Positions 25,354 to 33,836 of a stretch of DNA of 64,000 nucleotides are shown piece by piece. The notes under the pieces were generated by a model that saw only the letters and a list, made by a program, of their open reading frames with translations, was not told where the DNA came from and made no database searches. The stretch is from Streptomyces sp. L2 (GTDB lineage Bacteria > Actinomycetota > Actinomycetes > Streptomycetales > Streptomycetaceae). Location: positions 2,790,001-2,854,000 of the forward strand of contig NZ_QBDT01000001.1 of NCBI RefSeq assembly GCF_004124325.1, read 5' to 3'. Within the stretch, counting starts at the first letter, position 1. Each line of letters starts with the position of its first letter. A program made the translations under genes and the position numbers.

Positions 25354-25983
25354 TTATTCGTCTCCGTCAGTGTCGTACGCGATCACGCCCGGAGAGATCT
25401 GTGACGGCCAGATCTTGACCATTTCGTTCGGCTTTGCATAGTTCGGAACCACTCCCGGCGGGAAGTCGAATCCGACCTTCGCTACGCGCTTGTCACCGGA
25501 TGCCTTGAGCTGTTCCTGTAGATACTTGACCTTGTTCTCAACTTCCTTCTTTCCCTTCCGCTCCGCGTCTCCGCCGGCATGCTTGGCGTCCCAGACGTAG
25601 ACCGCGTCGTCGGTCCAGTACAGGAGGTCGGCATAACCGACTCCCTTCCCTGGCTTTTTGGACGAACCTCCGGCGATTGTGTTGCGGTCGTCCCGGGGGC
25701 CACCGGAGGCGCTCAGGTCCATGCTCACCGAGCCGCCGCCCATCGGCTGGAACGCGGCCAGGTACGTCGCAACGAACATGATCGCGGTGTCGTGTCCACC
25801 ATCGTATTGATCGAAGTGGCACGACCCGCAGAAGTCGTTCGGGTTGAACAGCTGCGCCACTGTGTCACCACAGGAGAGACACGTCCCGCCACTGCCACCG
25901 CCGCCGCCGCCGCCGTCCAGCATGCGCCCGTCGAGTTCGACGAGGCTCGTCGGGTTGCCACCGCCGAACGCGTACCGGTTGCG
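25354..25983 (-). pseudogene. C-terminal RHS-repeat end with zinc-ribbon and nuclease-like toxin domain, 5' truncated
   Basis: About 210 codons remain. The 5' end reads RNRYAFGGGNPTSLVELDG, the hallmark end of an RHS core, and is cut abruptly at 25984-25998. Next come a glycine run, a CxxC...CxxC pair (TCLSCGD, FCGSCHFDQYD), and a domain with YADLLYWTDDAVYVWDAKHA that resembles a PD-(D/E)XK nuclease core (D, D and K visible). It ends at DTDGDE. The GC content is visibly lower than in neighbouring genes. The RHS body (normally over 1000 residues), secretion signals and a proper start are absent, so expression as a toxin is unlikely unless a start such as ATG 25923 is used. Confidence 0.65.
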
Positions 25984-25998
25984 TGGCCCGCCACCCCC

Positions 25999-26136
25999 GG
26001 TCGCGGCGCCGGGATCTTCCTGCACGTCAACGGCAGCGGCGCCACGGCGGGGTGCGTCTCGGTGCCCCGGGCCACCATGGGCCGGATCATGGGCTGGATC
26101 ACGCCGTCCGCACACCCCCGGATCGCCATCGGCTGA
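25999..26136 (+). pseudogene. C-terminal fragment of an L,D-transpeptidase-like protein
   Basis: The frame GRGAGIFLHVNGSGATAGCV-SVPRATMGRIMGW ends with PRIAIG and a stop. This is the end of a YkuD-type domain with the catalytic Cys in TAGCVSVP. Upstream of 25999 the homology stops dead at the RHS remnant on the other strand. The 5' nine-tenths of the gene is gone, so the recombination that brought in or trimmed the RHS piece also destroyed this gene. Confidence 0.65.
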
Positions 26137-26302
26137 CGTTCGCCGCCAAACCTCCGCGGAACGTGATCCACACCACTCAACAGTCTCCACCAGTGATGTT
26201 TCGGAGGCGCGTCCCGCTGGATGGGTCAGGGGCACTCCTGTGGGGGGTGCGCTGCCGTGACCTTTTTGTTCCTTGAGTTTCTTCCTGTGGGGTGGGTGCG
26301 TC

Positions 26303-29020
26303 TTGAGTCGTCGTACGTCGCACGCGTACAGACCGCTGAGTCTCAAACGCCGAGCGTGGCTGACGCTCGGCGCGGTGGTCCTCGGGGGTGGGGGGATCGT
26401 GGGCTACGCCCTGGCCAGCCCGTCCGCGGACCACGGTGCCGGCGGCCGGGCCAAGCGGCCGGTGAAGGTGTACGCCCTCACCCTGAAGGGCACCGGCAAC
26501 GCCAAGCGGGCGCTGGCGCAGACGGGTACGCAGGAATTCTCGCTGCTGGGCGTGTCCTGGACCGGGGCCACGAAGAAGCTGCACGGCACGGCGCAGGTGC
26601 GGACCCGCAGCAGCGAGAGCGGCGAGTGGAGCGCCTGGCGGGACCTGGAGCTGGGCGTCGATCCGGCCCAGCACATCACGTCCCGGATGCGCGGCGCCTC
26701 CGAGCCGCTGTGGGTCGGTCCGTCCAACGGCGTCCAGGTCCAGGTGGTGGCCGCGGACGGCACCACGACCGCCGGGCTGCCCAAGGGACTTGAGGTCAAC
26801 CTCGTCGACCCGGGTGTGGTGACCAAGGCGGAGACCCGGTCCACCGGCAGCTTGCTGGAGCCCGCCGGGTACGTCGCCGACGGCACGGCCTCACCGGCGG
26901 CCACGGAGTCGGCCCCGGCCCCGACCGCCTCGCCCGCGGACTCCGCTTCGGCTTCCGCTTCGGTCACGGACAGCGCGTCCCCGGCCGACTCGGCCTCGCC
27001 CGCCGCGAGCGACTCGGCCTCCGCGACCGCCTCCGCCTCCCCGTCCCCCAGCGAGACCAAGCCGACCGCGCCGCCCTCCACCGTCACCGAGCCGCCCGTC
27101 ATCACGCGGGCACAGTGGGGCGCGGACGAGTCGAAGGTGGACGACCCGCCGTCGTACATCGACAGGATCCAGGCCGTGTTCGTGCACCACACGGCCGGCT
27201 CCAACAGCTACAGCTGCGCCCAGTCGGCCTCGCTGGTGCGCGGCATCATGGCGTACCACATCGACGTCAACGGCTGGAACGACCTCGGCTACAACTTCCT
27301 CGTCGACAAGTGCGGCCAGATCTTCGAGGGCCGTGCGGGCGGCATCGACCTGCCGGTGCTGGGCGCCCACACCTTCGGCTTCAACAGCTACTCCACCGGC
27401 ATCGCCGTCCTCGGCGACTTCCAGGGCGACGCGAGCAAGGGCATCCCTGCGGGCCGGCCGACGCGGGCCATGCTGGAGTCGGTCGCCCGGCTCGCGGCCT
27501 GGAAGCTGGGCCAGTACGGCGGCGACCCGACCGGCAAGGTCACGCTGACCTCCATGGAGAACACGGGCGTCTGGACGAAGGGCCAGCAGGCCACGCTCAA
27601 CGTCATCTCCGGGCACCGCGACGCCTTCTCCACCGAGTGCCCCGGCGCCAACCTGTACGCGAAGCTGGGTGAGATCCGCCGGTTCGCGGCGAGCGCCGGC
27701 GCCAACTCCGCCGTACCGACCGACGACTTCAACCGGGACGGCGTCAACGACCTGGTGGCGGGCGTGCCGCGGGCGTCCGGCGGCGCCGGCAGTGTCGTCG
27801 TCGTACCGGGTGGCACCGACGGCCCGGTCGGCGGCTCGAAGATCACCCTGACGCAGAACAGCCCGGGTGTGCCCGGCGGTTCGGAGTCCGGCGACGGTTT
27901 CGGTACCGCGACCGCCTGGGGTGACGTGAACGGCGACGGCTACGCCGACCTCGCGATCGGCTCGCCCGGCGAGGACGACTCCCACACCGACCGCGGTTCC
28001 GTCACCGTGATGTACGGCCCCGGCCTGGCCTCCGGCTACTCGTTCAGCACCAGCGGGGTCACCGCCACGGGCGCCAAGCTCGGCTCGGCGGTCACCGTCG
28101 GGGACTTCGACGCCGACGGCAAGGCCGACGTGTTCACCGCGGGCACCGGCAACGGCGGCTCCTGGAACGCCCGCCTGACCGGCGGCGCCACCCAGTACGG
28201 CACCCTGACCTCCGCCACCGGTTCGGTCGCCTACGTCGACGCCGCCACCGGCGACTTCAACCGCGACGGGTACGCCGACGTCGCCCTGAACTACCGCGAC
28301 CAGTCCGGCATCGGCCGCGTCACCTGGTTCAAGGGCACCAAGGACGGCCTGGTCAAGGTCAGCGTCCTGTCCGTCAAGGGCGGCCGCTCGATCGCCGTCG
28401 GCGACGTGAACGGCAACGGCTACGACGACCTGGTCATCGGCCAGCCGTACACCGCCGAGTCCGGCGCCCACGCGGGCGGCCAGGTGACGGTGGTCCCGGG
28501 CACGGCGACCGGGTTCACCACGACCGGCATGCGCACCGTCCACCAGGACACCAGCGGGGTCCCCGGCAGCGCGGAGGCCGGGGACGCGATGGGCGCGTCC
28601 GTCTCCGCCGGCGACTTCAACGACGACGGTTACGCCGACGTCCTCGCCGGTGTGCCGGACGAGGACGTCAGCCGCAGCGGCGTCAACGAGTCCAACGCGG
28701 GCATGGTCGTGCTCCTCAAGGGCACCTCGTCGGGCCTGACCGGCTCCGGCGCGCAGGCGATCAGCCAGGACACGTCCGGTGTCGCCGGGTCGACCGAGAA
28801 GAACGACCTGTTCGGTTCCTCGGTGGTCCTGCGGGACCTGTCCGGCTGGGGCCTGGCCGACCTCGCGGTCGGCGGCGAGGGCGAGAACGCCTACGACGGC
28901 ACGGTCCTCCAGTTCGACACCGGCGCGTCCGGCGTCGACACCGGGAGCGGTGTCTACTACAGCCGCGGCACCCTGGGCACCCCGGCGGGCGCCCACCTGG
29001 GCCAGACGCTGACACCGTGA
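26303..29020 (+). CDS. Secreted N-acetylmuramoyl-L-alanine amidase (PGRP type) with FG-GAP repeats
   Basis: A 905-residue exported protein. A basic N-terminus and hydrophobic helix (RRAWLTLGAVVLGGGGIVGY) serve for export. After a beta-rich region and an Ala/Ser/Pro linker (about 195-260) comes an Amidase_2/PGRP domain: VITRAQWGADE, zinc ligands in AVFVHHTAG, VISGHRD, and STECPG (about 265-450). From about 472 to the end are six or seven FG-GAP/VCBS repeats with DxNxDGxxD calcium loops (DVNGDGYADLAIGSP, DFNDDGYADVLAGVP), as in integrin alpha-type propellers. It should cleave the stem peptide from muramic acid. I take TTG 26303 as start, giving SRRTSHAYRPLSLKRR; the frame is open 10 codons earlier and neither start has a strong ribosome site. 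Confidence 0.9.
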   Translation: MSRRTSHAYRPLSLKRRAWLTLGAVVLGGGGIVGYALASPSADHGAGGRAKRPVKVYALTLKGTGNAKRALAQTGTQEFSLLGVSWTGATKKLHGTAQVRTRSSESGEWSAWRDLELGVDPAQHITSRMRGASEPLWVGPSNGVQVQVVAADGTTTAGLPKGLEVNLVDPGVVTKAETRSTGSLLEPAGYVADGTASPAATESAPAPTASPADSASASASVTDSASPADSASPAASDSASATASASPSPSETKPTAPPSTVTEPPVITRAQWGADESKVDDPPSYIDRIQAVFVHHTAGSNSYSCAQSASLVRGIMAYHIDVNGWNDLGYNFLVDKCGQIFEGRAGGIDLPVLGAHTFGFNSYSTGIAVLGDFQGDASKGIPAGRPTRAMLESVARLAAWKLGQYGGDPTGKVTLTSMENTGVWTKGQQATLNVISGHRDAFSTECPGANLYAKLGEIRRFAASAGANSAVPTDDFNRDGVNDLVAGVPRASGGAGSVVVVPGGTDGPVGGSKITLTQNSPGVPGGSESGDGFGTATAWGDVNGDGYADLAIGSPGEDDSHTDRGSVTVMYGPGLASGYSFSTSGVTATGAKLGSAVTVGDFDADGKADVFTAGTGNGGSWNARLTGGATQYGTLTSATGSVAYVDAATGDFNRDGYADVALNYRDQSGIGRVTWFKGTKDGLVKVSVLSVKGGRSIAVGDVNGNGYDDLVIGQPYTAESGAHAGGQVTVVPGTATGFTTTGMRTVHQDTSGVPGSAEAGDAMGASVSAGDFNDDGYADVLAGVPDEDVSRSGVNESNAGMVVLLKGTSSGLTGSGAQAISQDTSGVAGSTEKNDLFGSSVVLRDLSGWGLADLAVGGEGENAYDGTVLQFDTGASGVDTGSGVYYSRGTLGTPAGAHLGQTLTP

Positions 29021-29025
29021 CACCC

Positions 29026-29058
29026 CGCCGGCCGGGACCCCGCGGGTTCCGGCCGGCG
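29026..29058. terminator. Bidirectional terminator between convergent genes
   Basis: CGCCGGCCGG and CCGGCCGGCG form a 10-bp stem with a 13-base loop, 6 bases past the amidase stop and 6 bases before the stop of the opposing gene. Confidence 0.7.
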
Positions 29059-29063
29059 TGCGC

Positions 29064-29471
29064 TCAGTGGGCGGCCGTCGCGTCCCTGCACAGCAGCCGC
29101 AGGGAGCCGTGGCCGCCGAAGCAGCGCCGGGCCTCGTCGATGGGGTCCCACATGCGGCCGTCGGGGGTGCGGATCCAGTGCTCACCGCCGGTCGCCCACC
29201 ACTCGGCGCCGGTCTGGCGGGCGACGACCTCCCCGGCGTAGGCGCCCAGGCCGCGCAGCACGGTCTCGACCGCCGCGTACGGCGGGCCCTCGCGCCGTAT
29301 CTCCTCTATCAACCGGTCGACCCGCCACAGGCTCTGCGCCGAGTAGTCGAGCCGTACCCGCGCGCCCTCGCGCATCGTCGCCACCGCGTCCGCCGCCCAC
29401 CGCACGGGCTTGGCGGCGGCGTGCGGCCTGGTCTCCTGGGTCACGTGTGCTGTCACGTACTGGGCTGTCAC
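29064..29471 (-). CDS. Conserved hypothetical protein, paralogue of 22085-22546
   Basis: A 135-residue protein. VRLDYSAQSLWRVDRLIEEI, GLGAYAGEVVARQTGAEWW, and WIRTPDGRMWDPIDEARR align with the island protein at 22085-22546. The function is unknown; there is no signal peptide, membrane helix or recognised catalytic motif. Three in-frame GTG codons (29471, 29456, 29444) can serve as start and none has a convincing ribosome site, so the N-terminus is uncertain. Confidence 0.65.
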   Translation of the reverse strand: MTAQYVTAHVTQETRPHAAAKPVRWAADAVATMREGARVRLDYSAQSLWRVDRLIEEIRREGPPYAAVETVLRGLGAYAGEVVARQTGAEWWATGGEHWIRTPDGRMWDPIDEARRCFGGHGSLRLLCRDATAAH

Positions 29472-29632
29472 ATAGGAGAAAGCGGTCCGGCCGCGCCATC
29501 CGTCACGCCGATCGGCCCGGTTCCGGCAACCGGCGCAACACCGCCCCACGTCCACCGCACGACTGCCACAGGACTTCCCCCGCCGGGCGGGTTTACGACG
29601 CTCCGGTCAGCAGACGCTCCGGTCTGCAGAGG

Positions 29633-30202
29633 TCAGCCCCGGCCGCGTGCGCGGCGGGAGACCACCGCGCGCAGGACCCGGCGGCCCTCGACCGACGCCT
29701 CCAGGGCGCCGCGCAGGCCGGACGCGCCGTGTTCGGCCAGGAGGTCGAGGACGGCGATCTGGCGGCGCAGTTCGGCGGCGACCAGCGGGGACACGCCGTC
29801 GGTGCCGCCCGTGCCGCGGGCCTCCAGGCCGTCGGTCCCCTCCGTGGCGGGGTCGAGGATCCGGTGGAGGCGGAGGGCGTCGACCGAGCAGGTGTCGGCC
29901 CAGGCGCGTACGGCGTCGGCGGTGCGGTCGGCGGGGGCGGCGTCGAGCATGCCGCGGGCGAGGGTGGCGGCTTCCGCCTCGGCGGAGCCGTTCGGGTCCC
30001 CTGGGTTCTCCGGTGCGGTGAGGGCGCCGCGCGCCTTGTCCAGGTGCTGGGACCAGTCGGAGTTGTCGGCGAGGGCCGCCCAGAGGGGGCGCAGGGCCTC
30101 GTCGTCGCCGCCCAGCAGCGGTACGCACCGGTCCAAACAAGCCAGTCCGCTGGCGGCGAGGGCTTGCTCGTCTGCCTGTGCGAGTCGTTCCACTAGGGTC
30201 AT
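29633..30202 (-). CDS. Conserved hypothetical protein
   Basis: A 189-residue, mostly helical, acidic protein (MTLVERLAQADEQALAASGL, LRPLWAALADNSDWSQHLDK) ending in a basic tail (RRARGRG). I recognise no domain. The ATG at 30202 follows GGGGAGG by about 9 bases. It lies between the paralogue gene and the hexosaminidase, both on the same strand; a dispersed repeat (30313-30373) separates it from the latter. Confidence 0.75.
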   Translation of the reverse strand: MTLVERLAQADEQALAASGLACLDRCVPLLGGDDEALRPLWAALADNSDWSQHLDKARGALTAPENPGDPNGSAEAEAATLARGMLDAAPADRTADAVRAWADTCSVDALRLHRILDPATEGTDGLEARGTGGTDGVSPLVAAELRRQIAVLDLLAEHGASGLRGALEASVEGRRVLRAVVSRRARGRG

Positions 30203-30312
30203 GCCGGTCCGCCTCCCCGGGGCTCTCCCGTAGCGGAGCCCACACTTCCCCTTACTGCGTGCGGGGTGCTCCGCGTGTCACAGAGCGGCTCAGGGGTGTC
30301 GCGTACCTGTGA

Positions 30313-30373
30313 TTCGCCGAGTGCGGACGCGTTGTGGTTGCTCGCGCCGTTCCCCGCGCCCCTTTGGGGCGCG
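30313..30373 (-). repeat. Dispersed palindromic repeat, copy 1 (short form)
   Basis: It starts immediately after the hexosaminidase stop with GCGCCCCAAAGGGGCGCG, a hairpin that can end transcription, followed by GCGCGAGCAACCACAACGCG, which matches the distal part of the copies at 32676, 37566 and 43498. Confidence 0.6.
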
Positions 30374-32029
30374 TCAGCCTAGCTTGGCTGAAAGTTGACG
30401 GAAAGACGTCCAAGACAACTGGGGTGTGCGCGGATCCCAGAGTTTTTGGATCGTGGCTCGTAGGGGGAGGTGGATGCCGTTGGCCACCTGGGATTCTGTC
30501 TGGGCGTTGGGGTAGTCGCACCAGACCGCGAAGGAGCCGCCGAGGATCTGGCTGTCGTAGCGGGCCGGGACGGCCGTCGTGCCGCGGATGACCCTCGGGG
30601 TCCACTGTTCGTAGATGCGCTGCCCGGTGGGGTAGACGAAGGTCTGGGGCTGGCCGAGGACGTAGTAGAGGAACTCGTCGTTGTAGTTGATGACCTTGCG
30701 GCCCGCGCCGAGGTACTCCACCGGCTGCCGGGCGCCGATCTCCTTGCCGGTCCAGTAGGCGACCTGGAGGTCCTTGGCGGCCTGCACGGACGTGCCGCGG
30801 AAGAAGCCGTCGTTCCACGCCCGCATGGTCTTGTGGTGGGCGCGCACGGTGGCCGCGCGGTCGCCCAGCCAGCCGGTGGTGAGGTCGGTGACGGTGCCGC
30901 CGGGACCGTACTTCTGCCGGGCGGCCGCCGCGAGCTGCGGATACGACGCCTGCGGATTGGACACCGTCAGGGCCTGGTACTCGTCGCCGCCGAGGTGCCA
31001 CTGGCCGCCGGTGAAGAGGCCGGCGTACTCGTTCAGCAGGTCGTCGACGATCTTCGCGGCGCCGGGCTTGGAGATGTCGACGGCGCCGCGCGTGGCGACG
31101 CCGTTCACGTTGCGCAGCTGGAGGTCGGGGTGGGCGGCGATGACGGCGCCGAGGTGTCCGGGCGAGTCGATCTCGGGCACGACCGTGATGTGCCGGCTCG
31201 CCGCGAGGGCGACGATGTCCTTGACCTGTGCCTTGGTCAGGTGGTCCCGGGAGACGATCTCGGGGTGGCTGCTGGACTCGATGCGGAAGCCCTGGTCGTC
31301 GGAGAAGTGCAGCCCCAGCTCGTTGTACTTCAGGTCGCCCAGCTCGCGGATCCGGTCCTCGATCCAGCCCGCGGAGTACGGCTTGCGCGCGATGTCCAGC
31401 ATGAACCCGCGCACCGGCTTCGCCGGCTCGTCGCGTACGACGCCCTCCGGGGCCGTACCGCCGCCGTGGACCTCCTGCTTCAGGGTGCGGGTGCCGTAGA
31501 AGACGCCCGCGTCGGCGGGGCCGCTGATGTCGACGCGTCCGCCCCGGACGGTCATGGTGTACGACTCCGGGTTCCCGCTCCCCTTGAGCGCGAGCCGTAC
31601 GTCCCCGGACCGCGTGTCGCTCTTCTGCCCGGCGTAGGTCAGCCCCAGCTCACCGGCGATCAGCCGGCCCTCGTCGGCCAGCCTGCCGTCGGTCACGACC
31701 ACCCGGTCCGCCCGCCGGGGCTGCCAGCCGGGCCCGTGCTCGGCGGTGTGGGAGCGCACGGCGGGGATCGTGCGCGGCGCCTGGGAGAGCGGGTACGACC
31801 GGGTCGGCGAGGGAGTCGGCGAGGCCGACTTCCCGCCCGTGCCCGAGGAGGCCGTCGCCCCGCCGGACGACGACGGCGCCGCCCCCACGGAGCCACCGCC
31901 CCCGCCGTCCGCCGAGGCCCACACGCCGACGCCCACACCGAGCGCGACCGTCCCGACGAACGCCACGGCCACGACAGCCTGCTTCCGCCCCACCTGCTGC
32001 ACCGCGACCCGGCGCTTGTGCTGGCTCAC
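30374..32029 (-). CDS. Beta-N-acetylhexosaminidase, GH20, exported
   Basis: A 551-residue glycoside hydrolase. A basic N-terminus and hydrophobic helix (VVAVAFVGTVALGVGVGVWA), a Ser/Gly/Thr linker, a GH20b-like domain (about 85-195), then the GH20 barrel: VRGFMLDIARKPY, ITVVPEIDSPGH, and the catalytic pair in WHLGGDEYQ (Asp-Glu near residue 348). The substrate-assisted mechanism is typical for release of terminal GlcNAc or GalNAc from chitin or wall fragments. Without a lipobox or clear signal-peptidase site it could stay anchored by the N-terminal helix. Start ATG 32029. It is divergent from the gene at 32183. Confidence 0.92.
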   Translation of the reverse strand: MSQHKRRVAVQQVGRKQAVVAVAFVGTVALGVGVGVWASADGGGGGSVGAAPSSSGGATASSGTGGKSASPTPSPTRSYPLSQAPRTIPAVRSHTAEHGPGWQPRRADRVVVTDGRLADEGRLIAGELGLTYAGQKSDTRSGDVRLALKGSGNPESYTMTVRGGRVDISGPADAGVFYGTRTLKQEVHGGGTAPEGVVRDEPAKPVRGFMLDIARKPYSAGWIEDRIRELGDLKYNELGLHFSDDQGFRIESSSHPEIVSRDHLTKAQVKDIVALAASRHITVVPEIDSPGHLGAVIAAHPDLQLRNVNGVATRGAVDISKPGAAKIVDDLLNEYAGLFTGGQWHLGGDEYQALTVSNPQASYPQLAAAARQKYGPGGTVTDLTTGWLGDRAATVRAHHKTMRAWNDGFFRGTSVQAAKDLQVAYWTGKEIGARQPVEYLGAGRKVINYNDEFLYYVLGQPQTFVYPTGQRIYEQWTPRVIRGTTAVPARYDSQILGGSFAVWCDYPNAQTESQVANGIHLPLRATIQKLWDPRTPQLSWTSFRQLSAKLG

Positions 32030-32182
32030 TCCGCCAACGTACGACCGATCGCGCCCCCTGTGGTCATCGAGGCGTTCCGAAACTCTCCCGTCCGGGTGAA
32101 TTTCGGCTATCGGTCGGACACGGCTTGATCACTCTCGATAACCTGGCACACACTCTTCACACCATCCCCTGCCACACCACAT

Positions 32183-32755
32183 GTGACGCGAGGACCCACG
32201 CTGCCTGCGCACCGTCTGCCGTACCTGCCCACCCCGCTCGACGCCTTCAACGCCGCCCCCGCCGACGAGGCCCGAGCCCTGCTCCTGCGCTGCCTGCGCA
32301 GCCTGCGCTGGTCCCGCCGGATCGCCGACCACCGCCCCTACCCCGACCTGGACTCCCTCCTCGCGGCAGCGGACGAGGCGGCGTACGACCTCTCCCCCAC
32401 CGACCTCTCCGAGGCCCTCGCCGGCGAGTCCCTCCCCGAGCTCCCCGCCGACACCTACTCCGCCGCCCACACGGCCCTCGCCGCGGCCCACGCGGCCTAC
32501 GAATCCCGCTTCGGCCACGCTTTCGTCGTCTACCTGGGCGATGCCCGGCCGAACGAGGCGATCGACCACACCCTCGAAGGCATCCGGTCACGATTGACCA
32601 ACGATCCCGAGGAGGAGCGGGTAGTAGCGGCTGAGCAGCTCCGGCGCGTCGCAAGAAGCAGACTCGCCACCTACCTCAGGGGCGCGGGGCAGTGTCCGTC
32701 AGCGGCTCCGCCGCGGGGCGCGACCAGCCACAACGCACCCGCGGTCGGCAGCTGA
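32183..32755 (+). CDS. OHCU decarboxylase-like protein lacking the catalytic His motif
   Basis: A 190-residue protein with the fold pattern of 2-oxo-4-hydroxy-4-carboxy-5-ureidoimidazoline decarboxylase (ureide pathway): LDAFNAAPADEARALLLRCL, LRWSRRIADHRPYPD, YESRFGHAFVVYLGDAR, and EQLRRVARSRLATYL. At the place where active enzymes carry EAL..HPRIG it has EALAGESLPELP, so the catalytic histidine seems lost. The last 23 or so residues are encoded by a dispersed repeat. The GTG at 32183 has no ribosome site; a CTG at 32200 preceded by GAGGA is an alternative. It stands alone upstream of sdhC; uric acid catabolism genes are not nearby. Confidence 0.6.
   Translation: MTRGPTLPAHRLPYLPTPLDAFNAAPADEARALLLRCLRSLRWSRRIADHRPYPDLDSLLAAADEAAYDLSPTDLSEALAGESLPELPADTYSAAHTALAAAHAAYESRFGHAFVVYLGDARPNEAIDHTLEGIRSRLTNDPEEERVVAAEQLRRVARSRLATYLRGAGQCPSAAPPRGATSHNAPAVGS
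32676..32745 (+). repeat. Dispersed palindromic repeat, copy 2 (inside a coding end)
   Basis: It carries GGGGCGCGGGGC, GCGGCTCCGCCGCG and GCGCGACCAGCCACAACGC, as in copies 3 and 4. It forms the 3' end of the upstream reading frame and supplies its stop shortly after. Confidence 0.65.
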
Positions 32756-32942
32756 CAGGTCCCCCCACCCCCCCTCGGCCGATAGCCCAACCGCGTGCCA
32801 CTTTGATCACACAACAAGGCCCCCCGTAAGCCACTGGTCGACGCATGGATACGATGCTGAGGGCCGGTGGACCGTACCCGGCCGGGCCCGACCGACACCG
32901 AAGCCGGCGCGGCCCTAGTCCCCGCTCCCGGAGGGTTCTTCC

Positions 32943-33323
32943 GTGCCGGCTGGAACGCTGTACCGCGGCCGGGAAGGAATGTGGTCCTGGGTGGCTCACC
33001 GAGTCACCGGCGTCCTCATCTTCTTCTTCCTGTTCGTGCATGTGCTGGACACCGCTCTCGTCCGTGTCAGCCCCGAGGACTACGACAAGGTCGTAGCCAC
33101 CTACAAGACGCCGATCGTGGGCCTGCTGGAGTACGGCCTCGTCGCCGCCATCCTCTTCCACGCGCTCAACGGCCTGCGTGTCATCGCCGTCGACTTCTGG
33201 TCGAAGGGCCCCCGCTACCAGAAGCAGATGCTCTGGACCGTCGTCGGCGTCTGGGTCGTGCTGATGCTCGGGGCGATCTACCCCGTCCTCGGCCACGCCG
33301 TTCGTGTTCTGTTCGGGAGCTGA
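32943..33323 (+). CDS. sdhC: Succinate dehydrogenase cytochrome b556 subunit
   Basis: A 126-residue membrane anchor. Three helices are visible (WVAHRVTGVLIFFFLFVHVL, LLEYGLVAAILFHALNGLRV, MLWTVVGVWVVLMLGAIYPV). SHRxTG-like and FHxxNGxR motifs place the haem b and quinone site. First gene of sdhCDAB. The GTG at 32943 is 8 bases after GGAGG. The complex oxidises succinate in the TCA cycle and passes electrons to menaquinone. Confidence 0.93.
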   Translation: MPAGTLYRGREGMWSWVAHRVTGVLIFFFLFVHVLDTALVRVSPEDYDKVVATYKTPIVGLLEYGLVAAILFHALNGLRVIAVDFWSKGPRYQKQMLWTVVGVWVVLMLGAIYPVLGHAVRVLFGS

Positions 33324-33328
33324 CAGCC

Positions 33329-33817
33329 ATGTCCACGACTGAAACCACCGCGCCCGGGATCGGCCCCGTCGAGGGCTCCGGCTCGTCCCTCTACGACGTC
33401 GACAACCCGGCCCCCGTCATCGAGGCGCCGCGCAAGCGCACCAAGAAGACCCCGCGCTCCACCCGCGGCAACTTCGAGATGGTCGCCTGGCTGTTCATGC
33501 GGCTGTCCGGCATCGTGCTGGTCGTCCTCGTCCTCGGCCACCTGCTGATCCAGCTCGTGCTGGACGGCGGCGTCTCCAAGATCGGCTTCGCCTTCGTGGC
33601 CGGCCGCTGGGCCTCGCCCTGGTGGCAGGTCTGGGACCTGCTGATGCTCTGGCTCGCGATGCTGCACGGCGCCAACGGCCTGCGCACCGTCATCAACGAC
33701 TACGCGGAGCGTCCCGCCTCCCGCATGTGGCTGAAGGCGCTGCTGTACACCGCCACGGTGTGGACCATCCTGCTGGGCACGCTGGTGATCTTCACCTTCG
33801 ACCCGAACATCCGCTAG
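33329..33817 (+). CDS. sdhD: Succinate dehydrogenase hydrophobic membrane anchor
   Basis: A 162-residue subunit with a long hydrophilic N-terminus (about 50 residues), then three helices ([60 protein letters not shown]). The [14 protein letters not shown] segment is the SdhD haem/quinone motif. It starts 5 bases after sdhC and ends 19 bases before sdhA. Confidence 0.92.
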   Translation: MSTTETTAPGIGPVEGSGSSLYDVDNPAPVIEAPRKRTKKTPRSTRGNFEMVAWLFMRLSGIVLVVLVLGHLLIQLVLDGGVSKIGFAFVAGRWASPWWQVWDLLMLWLAMLHGANGLRTVINDYAERPASRMWLKALLYTATVWTILLGTLVIFTFDPNIR

Positions 33818-33836
33818 GCACGGGGCTGCGAGAATC

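Noticed and set aside
26137..26302. Possible c-di-AMP riboswitch ahead of the wall amidase gene
   Set aside because: Such switches precede some Streptomyces wall hydrolases, but the conserved blocks are not visible and the leader is short; only a small GCACTCC/GGGGTGC hairpin is present.
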